DNA of 64,000 bases from Streptomyces griseoluteus (lineage in GTDB: Bacteria > Actinomycetota > Actinomycetes > Streptomycetales > Streptomycetaceae), in contig NZ_SRRU01000007.1 of the NCBI RefSeq assembly GCF_004784465.1, forward strand, positions 125,091-189,090. The letters run 5' to 3'. The position numbers and the translations under genes are program-made. Positions 48,985-57,274 of this stretch are shown one piece after another. Every line of letters begins with the position of its first letter. The first letter of the stretch is position 1. The notes beneath the pieces were generated by a model that saw nothing but the letters and a program-made list of their open reading frames with translations, was not told the DNA's origin and ran no database searches.

Positions 48985-49566
48985 ATGCCGTATCTGACCA
49001 GCCCCGTGCTGCCCGAAGGAACCCTCTCCCGCCGGCCGCAGCCGGAGATCCCGGCCGCGGCCGGGCTGCGCCTGCGCCCCTGGCGGGCCGAGGACGCGCC
49101 CGCCGTCCACGCGGCCTTCCAGGACCCGACGCTCAACCAGTGGCACGCCAGGTCCTGCGACTCCCCCGAGGAGGCCGCCGGCTGGATCGAGGACTGGCAC
49201 GGGCAGTGGACGCGCGAGTGCGACGCCCAGTGGGCCGTGGTGCGGGCGGACAGCGGTGAGCTGTGCGGCCGGGCCGCGCTGCGGGAGATCCGGCTGGGGG
49301 ACGGTGTGGCCGAGGTGGCGTACTGGACGGTGGCGTCGGCGCGCGGGCAGGGCGTGGCCCGGCACGCCACGGACGCGCTGGTGCGCTGGTCGTTCGACGA
49401 GATCGGCTTCAACCGGCTGGAGCTGATGCACGCCACCGCCAACGAGGCGTCCTGCCGGGTCGCCACCAAGGCCGGGTTCGCGGTGGAGGGCACCCGACGC
49501 CGGGCGCTGCTGCACCCGGACGGCTGGCACGACATGCACCTGCACGCCCGGCTCAGGGGCGACTGA
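48985..49566 (+). CDS. GNAT-family N-acetyltransferase (RimJ/RimL-like)
   Basis: The 193-residue protein has the acetyl-CoA loop VASARGQGVARHATDALVRW and the RimJ/RimL-type C-terminus FNRLELMHATANEASCRVATKAGFAVEGTRRRALLHPDGWHDM. The acceptor is unknown. CAGGAT (48973-48978) lies 6 nt before the ATG without a ribosome site, suggesting a leaderless start. Its stop is 9 bp from that of the convergent siderophore-interacting gene. Confidence 0.9.
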   Translation: MPYLTSPVLPEGTLSRRPQPEIPAAAGLRLRPWRAEDAPAVHAAFQDPTLNQWHARSCDSPEEAAGWIEDWHGQWTRECDAQWAVVRADSGELCGRAALREIRLGDGVAEVAYWTVASARGQGVARHATDALVRWSFDEIGFNRLELMHATANEASCRVATKAGFAVEGTRRRALLHPDGWHDMHLHARLRGD

Positions 49567-49575
49567 CCCGCCGGT

Positions 49576-50418
49576 TCACGCGGCCGCGTTCTCCTGCTCG
49601 GCCTCGATCCGCGCGTTCCACTCCGGCTTGCTGGCCTGCCAGCCGTCCTCGTTGTGGCCCAGGCGCCAGTAGCCGGAGATGGACAGGTCCTCGCGCGGGA
49701 TCCGCGCCTCGACCCGCAGCATCCGGCGCAGCTCCTTCACGAAGGACGCCTCGCCGTGCACGAACGCGTGCGGACGGCCCTCGGGGAACTCCAGCGCCCG
49801 TACCGCCTCCAGCAGGGCCTCGCCGACCGGGCGGTCCCCGCGGTGCAGCCAGACCACCTCCACATCGGAGTCGATCTTCTGCTCCTCCTCGGGCCCGGCC
49901 ACCTCCACGAAGGCGTGCGCGGGCGTGCCGGCCGGCAGGGTCTCCAGGGCGCGGGCGATGGCGGGCAGCGCGCTCTCGTCCCCGACGAGCAGATGCCAGT
50001 CGGCCGTCAGGTCGGGGGTGTAGGCGCCGCCGGGGCCGAAGAAGCGCACGGTCTCGCCGGGGCGCACCCGGGTGGCCCAGGGTCCGGCGAGACCCTCATC
50101 GCCATGGATGACGAAGTCGAGGGTCATCTCCCGGTGCTCGGCATTCCAGGCGCGCACGGTGTACGTACGGGTCACCGGCCACTGCTCGCGGGGGAGTCCG
50201 GCCCGGATCGCCTCCAGGTCGAACGGCTCCGGGTAGGTCATCCCGTCCACCGGGGCGAAGAGCAGCTTCACATAGTGGTCGGTCCAGGTGTCGGCCGAGA
50301 AGTCGGCCAGTCCGGCGCCGCCGAGCACGATCCGCTGGACGTGCGGGGTCAGCCGCTCGGTGCGTACCACCTGGGCGGAATGGAGCTTGCGCGGCTTTCG
50401 CCCCGGACGCTCTGCCAT
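49576..50418 (-). CDS. Siderophore-interacting protein (ferric-siderophore reductase)
   Basis: The 280-residue SIP-family flavoprotein reduces iron in imported siderophores. It has an FAD-binding segment (VTRTYTVRAWN with the RxYTxR motif), GPWATRVRPGETVRFFGPGG, and an NADPH/ferredoxin-reductase-like C-terminal half ending in SISGYWRLGHNEDGW. ATG 50418 lies downstream of an iron box at 50440-50453, so expression should rise under iron limitation. Confidence 0.94.
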   Translation of the reverse strand: MAERPGRKPRKLHSAQVVRTERLTPHVQRIVLGGAGLADFSADTWTDHYVKLLFAPVDGMTYPEPFDLEAIRAGLPREQWPVTRTYTVRAWNAEHREMTLDFVIHGDEGLAGPWATRVRPGETVRFFGPGGAYTPDLTADWHLLVGDESALPAIARALETLPAGTPAHAFVEVAGPEEEQKIDSDVEVVWLHRGDRPVGEALLEAVRALEFPEGRPHAFVHGEASFVKELRRMLRVEARIPREDLSISGYWRLGHNEDGWQASKPEWNARIEAEQENAAA

Positions 50419-50439
50419 GACGGCCTCCTGCTGCCTTGG

Positions 50440-50453
50440 TTAGGTTTACCTAA
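50440..50453. promoter_or_regulatory. Iron box (DmdR/IdeR operator)
   Basis: TTAGGTTTACCTAA has perfect 6-bp arms and matches the DmdR1/IdeR consensus repeat TTAGGTTAGGCTAACCTAA, including a partial third repeat (TTGG) just upstream. It lies 22 bp before the siderophore-interacting gene. Confidence 0.85.
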
Positions 50454-50469
50454 GCTAGCACCTCGCTCC

Positions 50470-50495
50470 GGGGTCCCTCCGGTGCCGGGGACCCC
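50470..50495 (-). terminator. Hairpin after the exonuclease gene
   Basis: An 8-bp stem (50470-50477 with 50488-50495) has a 10-nt loop and no T-run, between the exonuclease stop and the iron box. Confidence 0.4.
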
Positions 50496-50530
50496 TTCGT
50501 TCGAGGATTTCCCTTGCGGAGGGGCGGTAT

Positions 50531-51451
50531 TCACGCCTCCAGGGTGGTCAGCAGTCGCTGAAGGGAGCTGCCCAGGCCCCAGCGGGCCGCGAGCGCGTCC
50601 AGTGCGGCGGGGTCGCGCGGGGTGTGCGGCAGTGCGGTGTCCACCTCGGGCAGGGGGACGTCGTCGGCGACCCGGACGACCTTCGGGGCGACCGCGAGAT
50701 AGGGGGCGGCCTCGGTCAGGCGCTTGCGCTGGGTGGGGGTGAGCTTCGCCTTCGGGTCGTCCACGGCGGCGACGATTCCGGCCAGGTCCCCGAACTCGGC
50801 GAGCAGCTTGGCCGCCGTCTTCTCCCCGACGCCGGGCACGCCCGGCAGGCCGTCGCTCGGGTCGCCGCGCAGCAGCGCCAGGTCCGCGTAACCCCGGCCG
50901 TCCACGCCGTACTTCTCGCGCAGCCACGCCTCGTCGGTGAGCTGGAGGGTGCCGACGCCCTTGAGCGGATACAGGACACGGATGTCACGGGCGTCGTCGA
51001 CCAGTTGGTACAGGTCGCGGTCGCCGGTGACGATGTCGACCGGGCCGTCCGCTCGGGCGGTGAACGTGCCGATCACGTCGTCCGCCTCGTATCCGGCCAC
51101 GCCCACGCGGGCGATGCCGAGCGCGTCCAGCACCTCCTCGATGACCGGGACCTGCGGGGAGAGGGTGTCCGGGACCTCCTCGGCGTCCGGGGCGCCCTCG
51201 TGCTCCTCGGCCACCCGGTGCGCCTTGTAGGAGGGGATCAGGTCGACCCGCCACTGGGGGCGCCAGTCCGCGTCCATGCAGGCCACCAGCTTGTCCGGGC
51301 GGTGGTCCTTGACCAGGCGGTCGATGAAGTCCAGCAGTCCGCGCACCGCGTTCACCGGGGTGCCGTCCGGCGCCCTGACCGAGTCCGGCACGCCGAAGTA
51401 GGCGCGGAAGTACAGGGAGGCGGTGTCGAGAAGCATCAGTCGTCCGGTCAC
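50531..51451 (-). CDS. 5'-3' exonuclease (PIN-like, PolI N-terminal domain type)
   Basis: The 306-residue protein is a stand-alone version of the DNA polymerase I 5' nuclease domain. Acidic metal-binding residues lie in MLLDTASLYFRAYFG, CMDADWRPQWR, YEADDVIGTF and VTGDRDLYQLV. The helix-hairpin-helix is LRGDPSDGLPGVPGVGEKTAAKLL. The GTG start at 51451 lies 6 nt after CATGAT on the minus strand, again pointing to a leaderless mRNA. It probably acts in Okazaki-fragment maturation or repair. It is divergent from the betaine transporter operon. Confidence 0.92.
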   Translation of the reverse strand: MTGRLMLLDTASLYFRAYFGVPDSVRAPDGTPVNAVRGLLDFIDRLVKDHRPDKLVACMDADWRPQWRVDLIPSYKAHRVAEEHEGAPDAEEVPDTLSPQVPVIEEVLDALGIARVGVAGYEADDVIGTFTARADGPVDIVTGDRDLYQLVDDARDIRVLYPLKGVGTLQLTDEAWLREKYGVDGRGYADLALLRGDPSDGLPGVPGVGEKTAAKLLAEFGDLAGIVAAVDDPKAKLTPTQRKRLTEAAPYLAVAPKVVRVADDVPLPEVDTALPHTPRDPAALDALAARWGLGSSLQRLLTTLEA

Positions 51452-51638
51452 GCTCGCATCATGCCGCACCGCACCGACAGCGGACCCGCGCGCCGGGCCC
51501 ACGGGTGTGACCTGGGACACTTCGGCGTTTGGCTGAAATGCGACCGGGCAGGCGCCGCGCGCCGGAACGAGGCAATTGCTTACCAAGCGACAACTATCCC
51601 TCGTTTCCTGCTTGTTGCCGCCTAGCCGAGGGACATGC

Positions 51639-52721
51639 ATGACCGCGAGAATCGAAGCGGAACATCTCTACAAGGTGTTCGGCAGACGACCGGACCAGGC
51701 CGTGGAACGGCTCGAACAGGGCGCCGACCGCGACGAGCTGCGTGCGGAGGGCAGCACCGCCGCCGTCATCGACGTCTCCTTCGCCGTCGCGCCGGGGGAG
51801 ATCTTTGTTGTCATGGGCCTGTCCGGCTCGGGCAAGTCCACTCTGCTGCGCACGCTCAACGGCCTGCTCACACCGACCGCGGGCCGGGTCCGCTTCGACG
51901 GGCAGGACCTCACCGCGCTCGGCGACCGCGAACTGCGCGAGGTCCGGGCCGACAAGATCAGCATGGTGTTCCAGCACTTCGCGCTCTTCCCCCACCGCAG
52001 CGTCCGTGACAACGCCGCGTACGGCCTCGCCGTGCAGGGCGTGCCCCGCGCCGAGCGCGAACGCCGCGCCGACGAGGCGCTCGCCCTGTGCGGGCTGGCC
52101 GGCTGGGAGGACTCCTGGCCGGACGAACTCTCCGGCGGCATGCAGCAGCGCGTCGGCCTCGCCCGCGCGCTCGCCACCGACGCCGACCTGCTGCTGATGG
52201 ACGAGTCCTTCAGCGCCCTGGACCCGCTGATCCGCCGCGACATGCAGGACCAGCTCCTCGAACTGCAGAAGACGCTGCGCAAGACCATCGTCTTCATCAC
52301 CCACGACCTCAACGAGGCCATGCGCCTGGGCGACCGCATCGCCGTCATGCGCGACGGCCGCATCGTGCAGACCGGCACCGCCGAGGACATCCTGCTGCGC
52401 CCCGCGGACGACTACGTCGCCTCCTTCATCCAGGACGTCGACCGCTCCCGCGTGCTCACCGCGTCCGCGGTCATGGACACCGACGTGCGCGGCGACGAGG
52501 CCGACTGCGCCTGCGAGACCGCCGAGCCCGGCACGCCGTTCACCGAACTGTGCGCGCTCAGCGCCCGCCTGAGCCACCCGGTCGCCGTCCTCGACGCCGA
52601 CCGCACCGTGGTCGGCGTCGTCCCCGAAAGCCGTCTGGTCGGCTTCCTCGGCGACGAGCGGGGAGACCCGATCGCCTGCGACCACCCCCGCGACGACAGG
52701 AAGGTGACCGCCCGTGCCTAG
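51639..52721 (+). CDS. Glycine betaine/proline-type ABC transporter ATP-binding protein
   Basis: The 360-residue ATPase has Walker A GLSGSGKST, signature LSGGMQQRVGLARAL, Walker B LLLMDESFSALDP and the switch His in FITHD. An N-terminal helix (RRPDQAVERLEQGADRDEL) and C-terminal CBS region (about residues 275-350) are typical of OpuA/ProV-type importers, where CBS domains sense ionic strength. AGGGA lies 5 nt before ATG 51639. It overlaps the permease gene by 8 bp. Confidence 0.94.
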   Translation: MTARIEAEHLYKVFGRRPDQAVERLEQGADRDELRAEGSTAAVIDVSFAVAPGEIFVVMGLSGSGKSTLLRTLNGLLTPTAGRVRFDGQDLTALGDRELREVRADKISMVFQHFALFPHRSVRDNAAYGLAVQGVPRAERERRADEALALCGLAGWEDSWPDELSGGMQQRVGLARALATDADLLLMDESFSALDPLIRRDMQDQLLELQKTLRKTIVFITHDLNEAMRLGDRIAVMRDGRIVQTGTAEDILLRPADDYVASFIQDVDRSRVLTASAVMDTDVRGDEADCACETAEPGTPFTELCALSARLSHPVAVLDADRTVVGVVPESRLVGFLGDERGDPIACDHPRDDRKVTARA

Positions 52722-54522
52722 GCTTCCGCTCGGCGACTGGGTCGACTCCGGGGTCGACTGGCTGGTCGGCCACCTCTCCTGGCTCTTCGACGCCATTCGC
52801 GCCGTCCTGGAGGGCATGTACGACGGCATCGACGCCGTCCTCACCGCCCCGCAGCCCCTGCTGCTCGCCGGCATCCTCGCCGTCCTCGCCTGGTGGCTGC
52901 GCGGACTGCTCGCCGGTGTCCTCGCCTTCGCCGGATTCGCCCTGGTGGACTCCCTCGACCTGTGGGAACGGGCCATGTCCACGCTCTCGCTGGTGCTGGT
53001 CGCCACCATCATCGCGCTGGTCATCTCGGTCCCGCTCGGCATCTGGGCCGCCCGCTCCCGCGCGGTGAGCGCCACCCTGCGCCCCGCCCTGGACCTGCTC
53101 CAGACCATGCCGTCGATGGTGCTGCTGATCCCGGCCATGCTCTTCTTCGGGCTCGGCACCGCGGCCGGTGTCGTCGCCACACTGATCTTCGCGCTCGCCC
53201 CCGGCGTCCGGATGACCGAGCTGGGCATCCGCCAGGTCGACGCCGAACTGGTCGAGGCCGCCGAGGCGTTCGGCACCACACCCCGCGACACCCTGTGGCG
53301 GGTGCAGCTCCCGCTCGCCCTGCCCACCATCATGGCGGGCGTCAACCAGGTCATCATGCTCGGCCTGTCCATGGTCGTCATCGCGGGCATGGTCGGCACC
53401 GGCGGCCTCGGCGGCGCCGTCAACGAGGCCATCGGCCAGCTCGACATCGGCTACGGCTTCGAGGCGGGCGTCGGCATCGTCGTCCTCGCCATCTACCTCG
53501 ACCGGGTCACCGGCGCGCTCGGCACCCAGCTCTCCCCGCTGGGCCGCCGCGCCGCCGCCAAGGCCCGGCCCACCGCCTTCTCGTACCGGCCGCGCCCGGC
53601 CGTCGCCGTCGTCGCGGTGGTCGTGCTCGCGCTGGTCGCGGGCGGGCTCGGGGTCTTCGGGCCCGGCGCCACCAAGTCCACCGCGTCCGGTACGGACATC
53701 GGGCAGGGCAAGGAGATCAAGCTCGGGTACATCCCGTGGGACGAGGGCATCGCCTCCACGTTCCTGTGGAAGGAACTGCTGGAGCGGCGCGGCTTCAAGG
53801 TCAGCGTCACCCAGTACGCGGCCGGCCCCCTCTACACCGGCCTCGCCACCGGCCGCCTGGACTTCGAGACCGACTCCTGGCTGCCCACCACGCACGCCGA
53901 GTACTGGAAGAAGTACGGCGACCGGATGGAGGACCTGGGCAACTGGTACGGCTCCACCTCCCTGGAGCTGACCGTCCCGTCCTATGTGAAGGACGTGAAC
54001 TCCCTGGCCGACCTGAAGGACCACGCAGCCGAGTTCGACGGCCGGATCATCGGCATCGAACCCAGCGCGGGCATGATGGGCCTGCTCAAGGACAAGGTGC
54101 TCGACCAGTACGGGCTCAAGGGCAAGTACCAGGTCGTCGACGGCTCCACCCCGGCCATGCTGACCGAGCTGAAGCGGGCCTACGCCAAGAAGCAGCCCGT
54201 GGTCGTCACCCTGTGGTCCCCGCACTGGGCCTACAGCGACTACCGGCTGAAGAAGCTCAAGGACCCGGCCGGCGCCTGGGGCAAGGGCGACACCGTGCAC
54301 ACCCTCGCCCGCAAGGGGTTCAGCGCGGACAACCCCGAGGTCGCCCAGTGGCTGAAGGACTTCTCGATGACCGAGGAGCAGCTCACCGGCCTGGAGGCCC
54401 GCATCCAGAAGGCCGGCAAGGGCAAGGAGCAGGACGCCGTCCGCGCCTGGCTCAAGGAGAACCCCGGGCTGGCCGACACCTGGGCACCGGCCGGCAAGGC
54501 CGGGCAGGAAGCGGCCGGATGA
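52714..54522 (+). CDS. Glycine betaine ABC transporter, permease fused to substrate-binding domain
   Basis: The 602-residue protein fuses two functions. Residues about 45-310 form the permease, with the EAA-like loop ELVEAAEAFGTTPRDTLWRVQLPLALP. After a membrane helix (VAVVAVVVLALVAGGLGVFG), residues about 335-602 form an OpuAC substrate-binding domain outside the cell, with tryptophans (SWLPTTHAEYWKKYG, SPHWAYSDY) suited to a quaternary-amine cage. It starts at GTG 52714 overlapping the ATPase gene. Together the two proteins import an osmoprotectant such as glycine betaine or choline. Confidence 0.94.
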   Translation: MPRLPLGDWVDSGVDWLVGHLSWLFDAIRAVLEGMYDGIDAVLTAPQPLLLAGILAVLAWWLRGLLAGVLAFAGFALVDSLDLWERAMSTLSLVLVATIIALVISVPLGIWAARSRAVSATLRPALDLLQTMPSMVLLIPAMLFFGLGTAAGVVATLIFALAPGVRMTELGIRQVDAELVEAAEAFGTTPRDTLWRVQLPLALPTIMAGVNQVIMLGLSMVVIAGMVGTGGLGGAVNEAIGQLDIGYGFEAGVGIVVLAIYLDRVTGALGTQLSPLGRRAAAKARPTAFSYRPRPAVAVVAVVVLALVAGGLGVFGPGATKSTASGTDIGQGKEIKLGYIPWDEGIASTFLWKELLERRGFKVSVTQYAAGPLYTGLATGRLDFETDSWLPTTHAEYWKKYGDRMEDLGNWYGSTSLELTVPSYVKDVNSLADLKDHAAEFDGRIIGIEPSAGMMGLLKDKVLDQYGLKGKYQVVDGSTPAMLTELKRAYAKKQPVVVTLWSPHWAYSDYRLKKLKDPAGAWGKGDTVHTLARKGFSADNPEVAQWLKDFSMTEEQLTGLEARIQKAGKGKEQDAVRAWLKENPGLADTWAPAGKAGQEAAG

Positions 54523-54868
54523 GATGAGGGGGCGGACGCCCACCCGCGTCCGCCCCCGGGGGCCGGTCTCACCACCGTAGAGATCCGGCCAACCACGGAG
54601 CGCCATGGAACCCGTCTTACGGGAACACCTGGGGACGCCCGGGCCTTGAAGCAGGTGAACGCCGCGGAAAGCCGGGGCAGGACCAGGCGTCCGGCGGGCC
54701 GCGGCACTGGCGCGAACCGTGGGGTACTCGCCCTACGACGGCGCCGGATGTGAGAGGCGCGTGAAACGGTTTGCCGAACGTGCGTAGGGTGCAGACAACT
54801 CAGGACGGGGACGCCCGGCACGGGGCGTCCGGGCAGCCGCGCCACGCGTGAAGGAGGGAGCCGCAGCG
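54523..54868. other. 346-bp region between betaine transporter and cupin regulator
   Basis: The 5' part holds a terminator (54528-54557). Near the 3' end TAGGGT (54785-54790) is preceded at 17 nt by TGAAAC, a possible promoter for the regulator with a leader of about 70 nt. Nothing else is recognised. Confidence 0.45.
54528..54557 (+). terminator. Terminator of the betaine transporter operon
   Basis: A perfect 12-bp stem (54528-54539 with 54546-54557) has a 6-nt loop. Confidence 0.75.
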
Positions 54869-55441
54869 ATGGGCGACCACAAAGAGCGACAGCCCGTGCG
54901 GGTCGGCGCGGCCGTCCGGCGGCGCCGCCGGACGCTCGAACTCACCCTCGCGGTCGTGGCCGAGCGCAGCGGTCTCTCGGTGCCCTTCCTCAGCCAGGTG
55001 GAGAACGACCGGGCCCGCCCGAGCCGGACCTCCCTGGAGAAGCTGGCCGACGCGCTGCGCACCACGGCGGTGGAACTCCTCGCCGCCGCCGACCCCGCGT
55101 GCAGCGTCGACGTCGTACGCGGTGAGCCGCTCGCCGAGGGCGACTTCACCGCCCGGACCCGCGCCCTGGTGCGCGGCCACCACCAGTTGCACGCCTCCGA
55201 GTTCACCGGCGACCACGACGCCGGGCGCGAGTTCCAGCACCGCAACGACGAGCTGATGTACGTGGCCGACGGCGCGGTCGAGATCGAGGCCGAGGGCCGC
55301 GCCTACCGGCTCGGCCGGGGCGACACCCTGTACCTGACCGGCGGTGTCCGCCACCGCTGGCGCGCCACCGTGCCGGACACCCGGGTGATCGTGGTGGCCG
55401 TCGCCGAGCACATCGAGGCGGTCCAGGACCGGGCACGGTAG
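54869..55441 (+). CDS. XRE-family regulator with C-terminal cupin domain
   Basis: The protein has 190 residues. The helix-turn-helix is RRRRRTLELTLAVVAERSGLSVPFLSQVENDRARPSRTSLEKLADAL (about 15-65). The cupin (about 100-180) includes FQHRNDELMYVADGAVEIEAEGRAYRLGRGDTLYL and GVRHRW. Such regulators sense small amino-acid or polyamine-like ligands. AAGGAGGGA lies upstream of ATG 54869 at rather long spacing (about 11 nt). It may regulate the adjacent osmolyte transporter or the downstream BtuF-like gene 10 bp away. Confidence 0.88.
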   Translation: MGDHKERQPVRVGAAVRRRRRTLELTLAVVAERSGLSVPFLSQVENDRARPSRTSLEKLADALRTTAVELLAAADPACSVDVVRGEPLAEGDFTARTRALVRGHHQLHASEFTGDHDAGREFQHRNDELMYVADGAVEIEAEGRAYRLGRGDTLYLTGGVRHRWRATVPDTRVIVVAVAEHIEAVQDRAR

Positions 55442-55451
55442 GAAGGTCCTG

Positions 55452-56171
55452 ATGCGGGTCGTCTCCCTGGTGCCGTCGCTGACCGAGGCGGTCGCCGTGA
55501 CGCTGCCCGGTGTTCTCGTCGGGGCCACCGACTGGTGCGAACGCCCGGCGGACCTCGCTGTCGAGCGGATCGGCGGCACCAAGAACCCCGACACCGCGCG
55601 GATCGCCGCCCTCGAACCCGACCTCGTGATCGCCAACGAGGAGGAGAACCGCGCCCCCGACCTCGACGCCCTGCGCGCTGCGGGCGTCGAGGTGCTGGTC
55701 ACCGAGGTACGGACCGTGGTGCAGGCGTTCACCGAGCTGGAGCGGGTGCTGTCGGCGTGCGGCGCCACGAGCCGGCCCGGCTGGCTGGACCGCGCCGAGG
55801 CGGCCTGGGCCGCGCTGCCCGATTCGCGGCGGCCGGTCAGCGCCGTGGTGCCCGTCTGGCGCCGCCCCTGGACGGTGCTCGGCCGGGACACCTTCGCGGG
55901 CGACGTCCTGGCCCGCCTCGGGGTCCGGCACCTCTACGCCGATCACGCCGAGCGCTACCCCCGCATCCCGCTGGACGAACTGAACGCGGCGGCCCCCGAG
56001 CTGGTCGTCCTGCCCGACGAGCCGTACCGCTTCACCGCCGACGACGGCCCCGAGGCGTTCCCCGGCCTGCCCTGCGCCCTCGTCAGCGGACGGCACCTGA
56101 CCTGGTACGGACCCTCGCTGCTCGAAGCTCCCCGCGTGCTGGCGGAGGCGCTGGCAGCAGCGCCCCGCTGA
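55452..56171 (+). CDS. Helical-backbone metal/cobalamin-binding protein (BtuF-like), cytoplasmic
   Basis: The 239-residue protein has the class III binding-protein fold: MRVVSLVPSLTEAVAVTLPG, then VGATDWCERP, ERIGGTKNPDTARIAALEPDLVIAN. It has no signal peptide or lipobox, which is odd for a transporter-binding protein, and no permease or ATPase is adjacent. GGAAGG lies 5 nt before ATG 55452. Its last 89 bp overlap the convergent transporter gene. The ligand is unknown; a corrinoid or metal chelate is the family precedent. Confidence 0.85.
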   Translation: MRVVSLVPSLTEAVAVTLPGVLVGATDWCERPADLAVERIGGTKNPDTARIAALEPDLVIANEEENRAPDLDALRAAGVEVLVTEVRTVVQAFTELERVLSACGATSRPGWLDRAEAAWAALPDSRRPVSAVVPVWRRPWTVLGRDTFAGDVLARLGVRHLYADHAERYPRIPLDELNAAAPELVVLPDEPYRFTADDGPEAFPGLPCALVSGRHLTWYGPSLLEAPRVLAEALAAAPR

Positions 56172-57204
56172 GCAGGCCGCGTACGGTACCGGTGGCCGCC
56201 GCGGCCCAGACGATGAGCAGCAGGGCGTACAGGCCGACCGCCAGCCCCGCGTACCCGGCAAGGCCGGTGTGCCGGGCCAGGGAGGCCGCGGCGGTGACGC
56301 ACGTGCCGACCGGGAAGGTGAGCCCCCACCAGGTCGGCGCGAACCGCATGCCCCGGCGCCGCGCCCGCACCAGCTGCGCGGCGGCGAACGCCAGCCACAG
56401 CAGCGCGAAGCCCATGACGGGCACCCCGTACAGCACGGCGAACACCGCGAGCCCCCGGTCGTACGGCGCCGGGACGACGCCCGGCGCCAGGTCCGCGATC
56501 GCGCCGGTGGCGGTGGTCGACTGGCCCAGTGGGCCGAGGACCAGGAACAGGGCCGGGGTCAGCGCGAGCGGCAGCGGACCGTGGAGCAGCAGGCGGGCGA
56601 GGAGCAGCGGGAGCATCAGCAGTGTGGCCAGCAGGCTCAGCCCGAACAGCGCCAGACAGCCCAGCAGCAGGGTCTCGCGGGGCTGGCCGGGCGGCAGATA
56701 CGGCACCAGGGCGGGGCCCAGCGCGGCCGACACCATCGGCGCGACCAACGGCAGCAACCATACGGGGGTGGCGTCGGCGAGGGTGGGCCGGTGCCGGGTC
56801 ACCATCAGGTACGGCACCGCCACGGCCGCCGCCAGTCCCAACGCGGTACCGGCGGTGAAGAGGACGGCGTCCAGCGCCACGGCCGCTCGGGTGCCGATCC
56901 AGTACCGGCCGGCCGGGAGCGCGCCGCCGCCGACCGCGAGGAGGGCCATGGCGGTGCAGCCGTGGAAGGGGGCCGTCGCCGGGTCGAGGAGGTGTTGGCG
57001 GGCCTGGTCGCGGTGGTGGGTCCAGTGCAGGGCGCGGGCCGCGAGGAGGACGAGCAGCAGGAGCAGGGAGAGGGTCCACAGGGCGGCGCAGAGCCACGGG
57101 ATGTGGGAGGGGAGGGCGGCGCCCGCCGAGCCGACGATCGCCGTGCCCATGACGGCGGCGTACCAGTTCGGGCCGAGGTGGCGGAGGCGGGCTGCGGTGA
57201 CCAT
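56083..57204 (-). CDS. TDT-family (tellurite-resistance/dicarboxylate/SLAC1-like) transporter
   Basis: The 373-residue membrane protein has about ten hydrophobic segments, beginning LGPNWYAAVMGTAIVGSAGAALP, the usual TDT opening. Later TWWGLTFPVGTCVTAAASLA is the conserved second-half signature. The family exports malate, sulfite or other anions. AGGAAG lies about 8 nt upstream of ATG 57204. The C-terminal tail of about 30 residues (PAPPPARGELRAARVRTRSGAVR) is encoded antisense to the BtuF-like gene. It is divergent from the LysR gene, its likely regulator. Confidence 0.88.
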   Translation of the reverse strand: MVTAARLRHLGPNWYAAVMGTAIVGSAGAALPSHIPWLCAALWTLSLLLLLVLLAARALHWTHHRDQARQHLLDPATAPFHGCTAMALLAVGGGALPAGRYWIGTRAAVALDAVLFTAGTALGLAAAVAVPYLMVTRHRPTLADATPVWLLPLVAPMVSAALGPALVPYLPPGQPRETLLLGCLALFGLSLLATLLMLPLLLARLLLHGPLPLALTPALFLVLGPLGQSTTATGAIADLAPGVVPAPYDRGLAVFAVLYGVPVMGFALLWLAFAAAQLVRARRRGMRFAPTWWGLTFPVGTCVTAAASLARHTGLAGYAGLAVGLYALLLIVWAAAATGTVRGLLSGALLPAPPPARGELRAARVRTRSGAVR

Positions 57205-57274
57205 GGGATCAGCTTCCTGGCCCGGGTCGGCGCTGACCAGGGAGTTGCTTTCTATGGGGACATAAGGTGGTCTT

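Noticed and set aside
52714..54522. Frameshift fusion of a permease and a binding-protein gene
   Set aside because: The fusion is in frame, has a clear linking membrane helix and is a known arrangement for osmoprotectant transporters.
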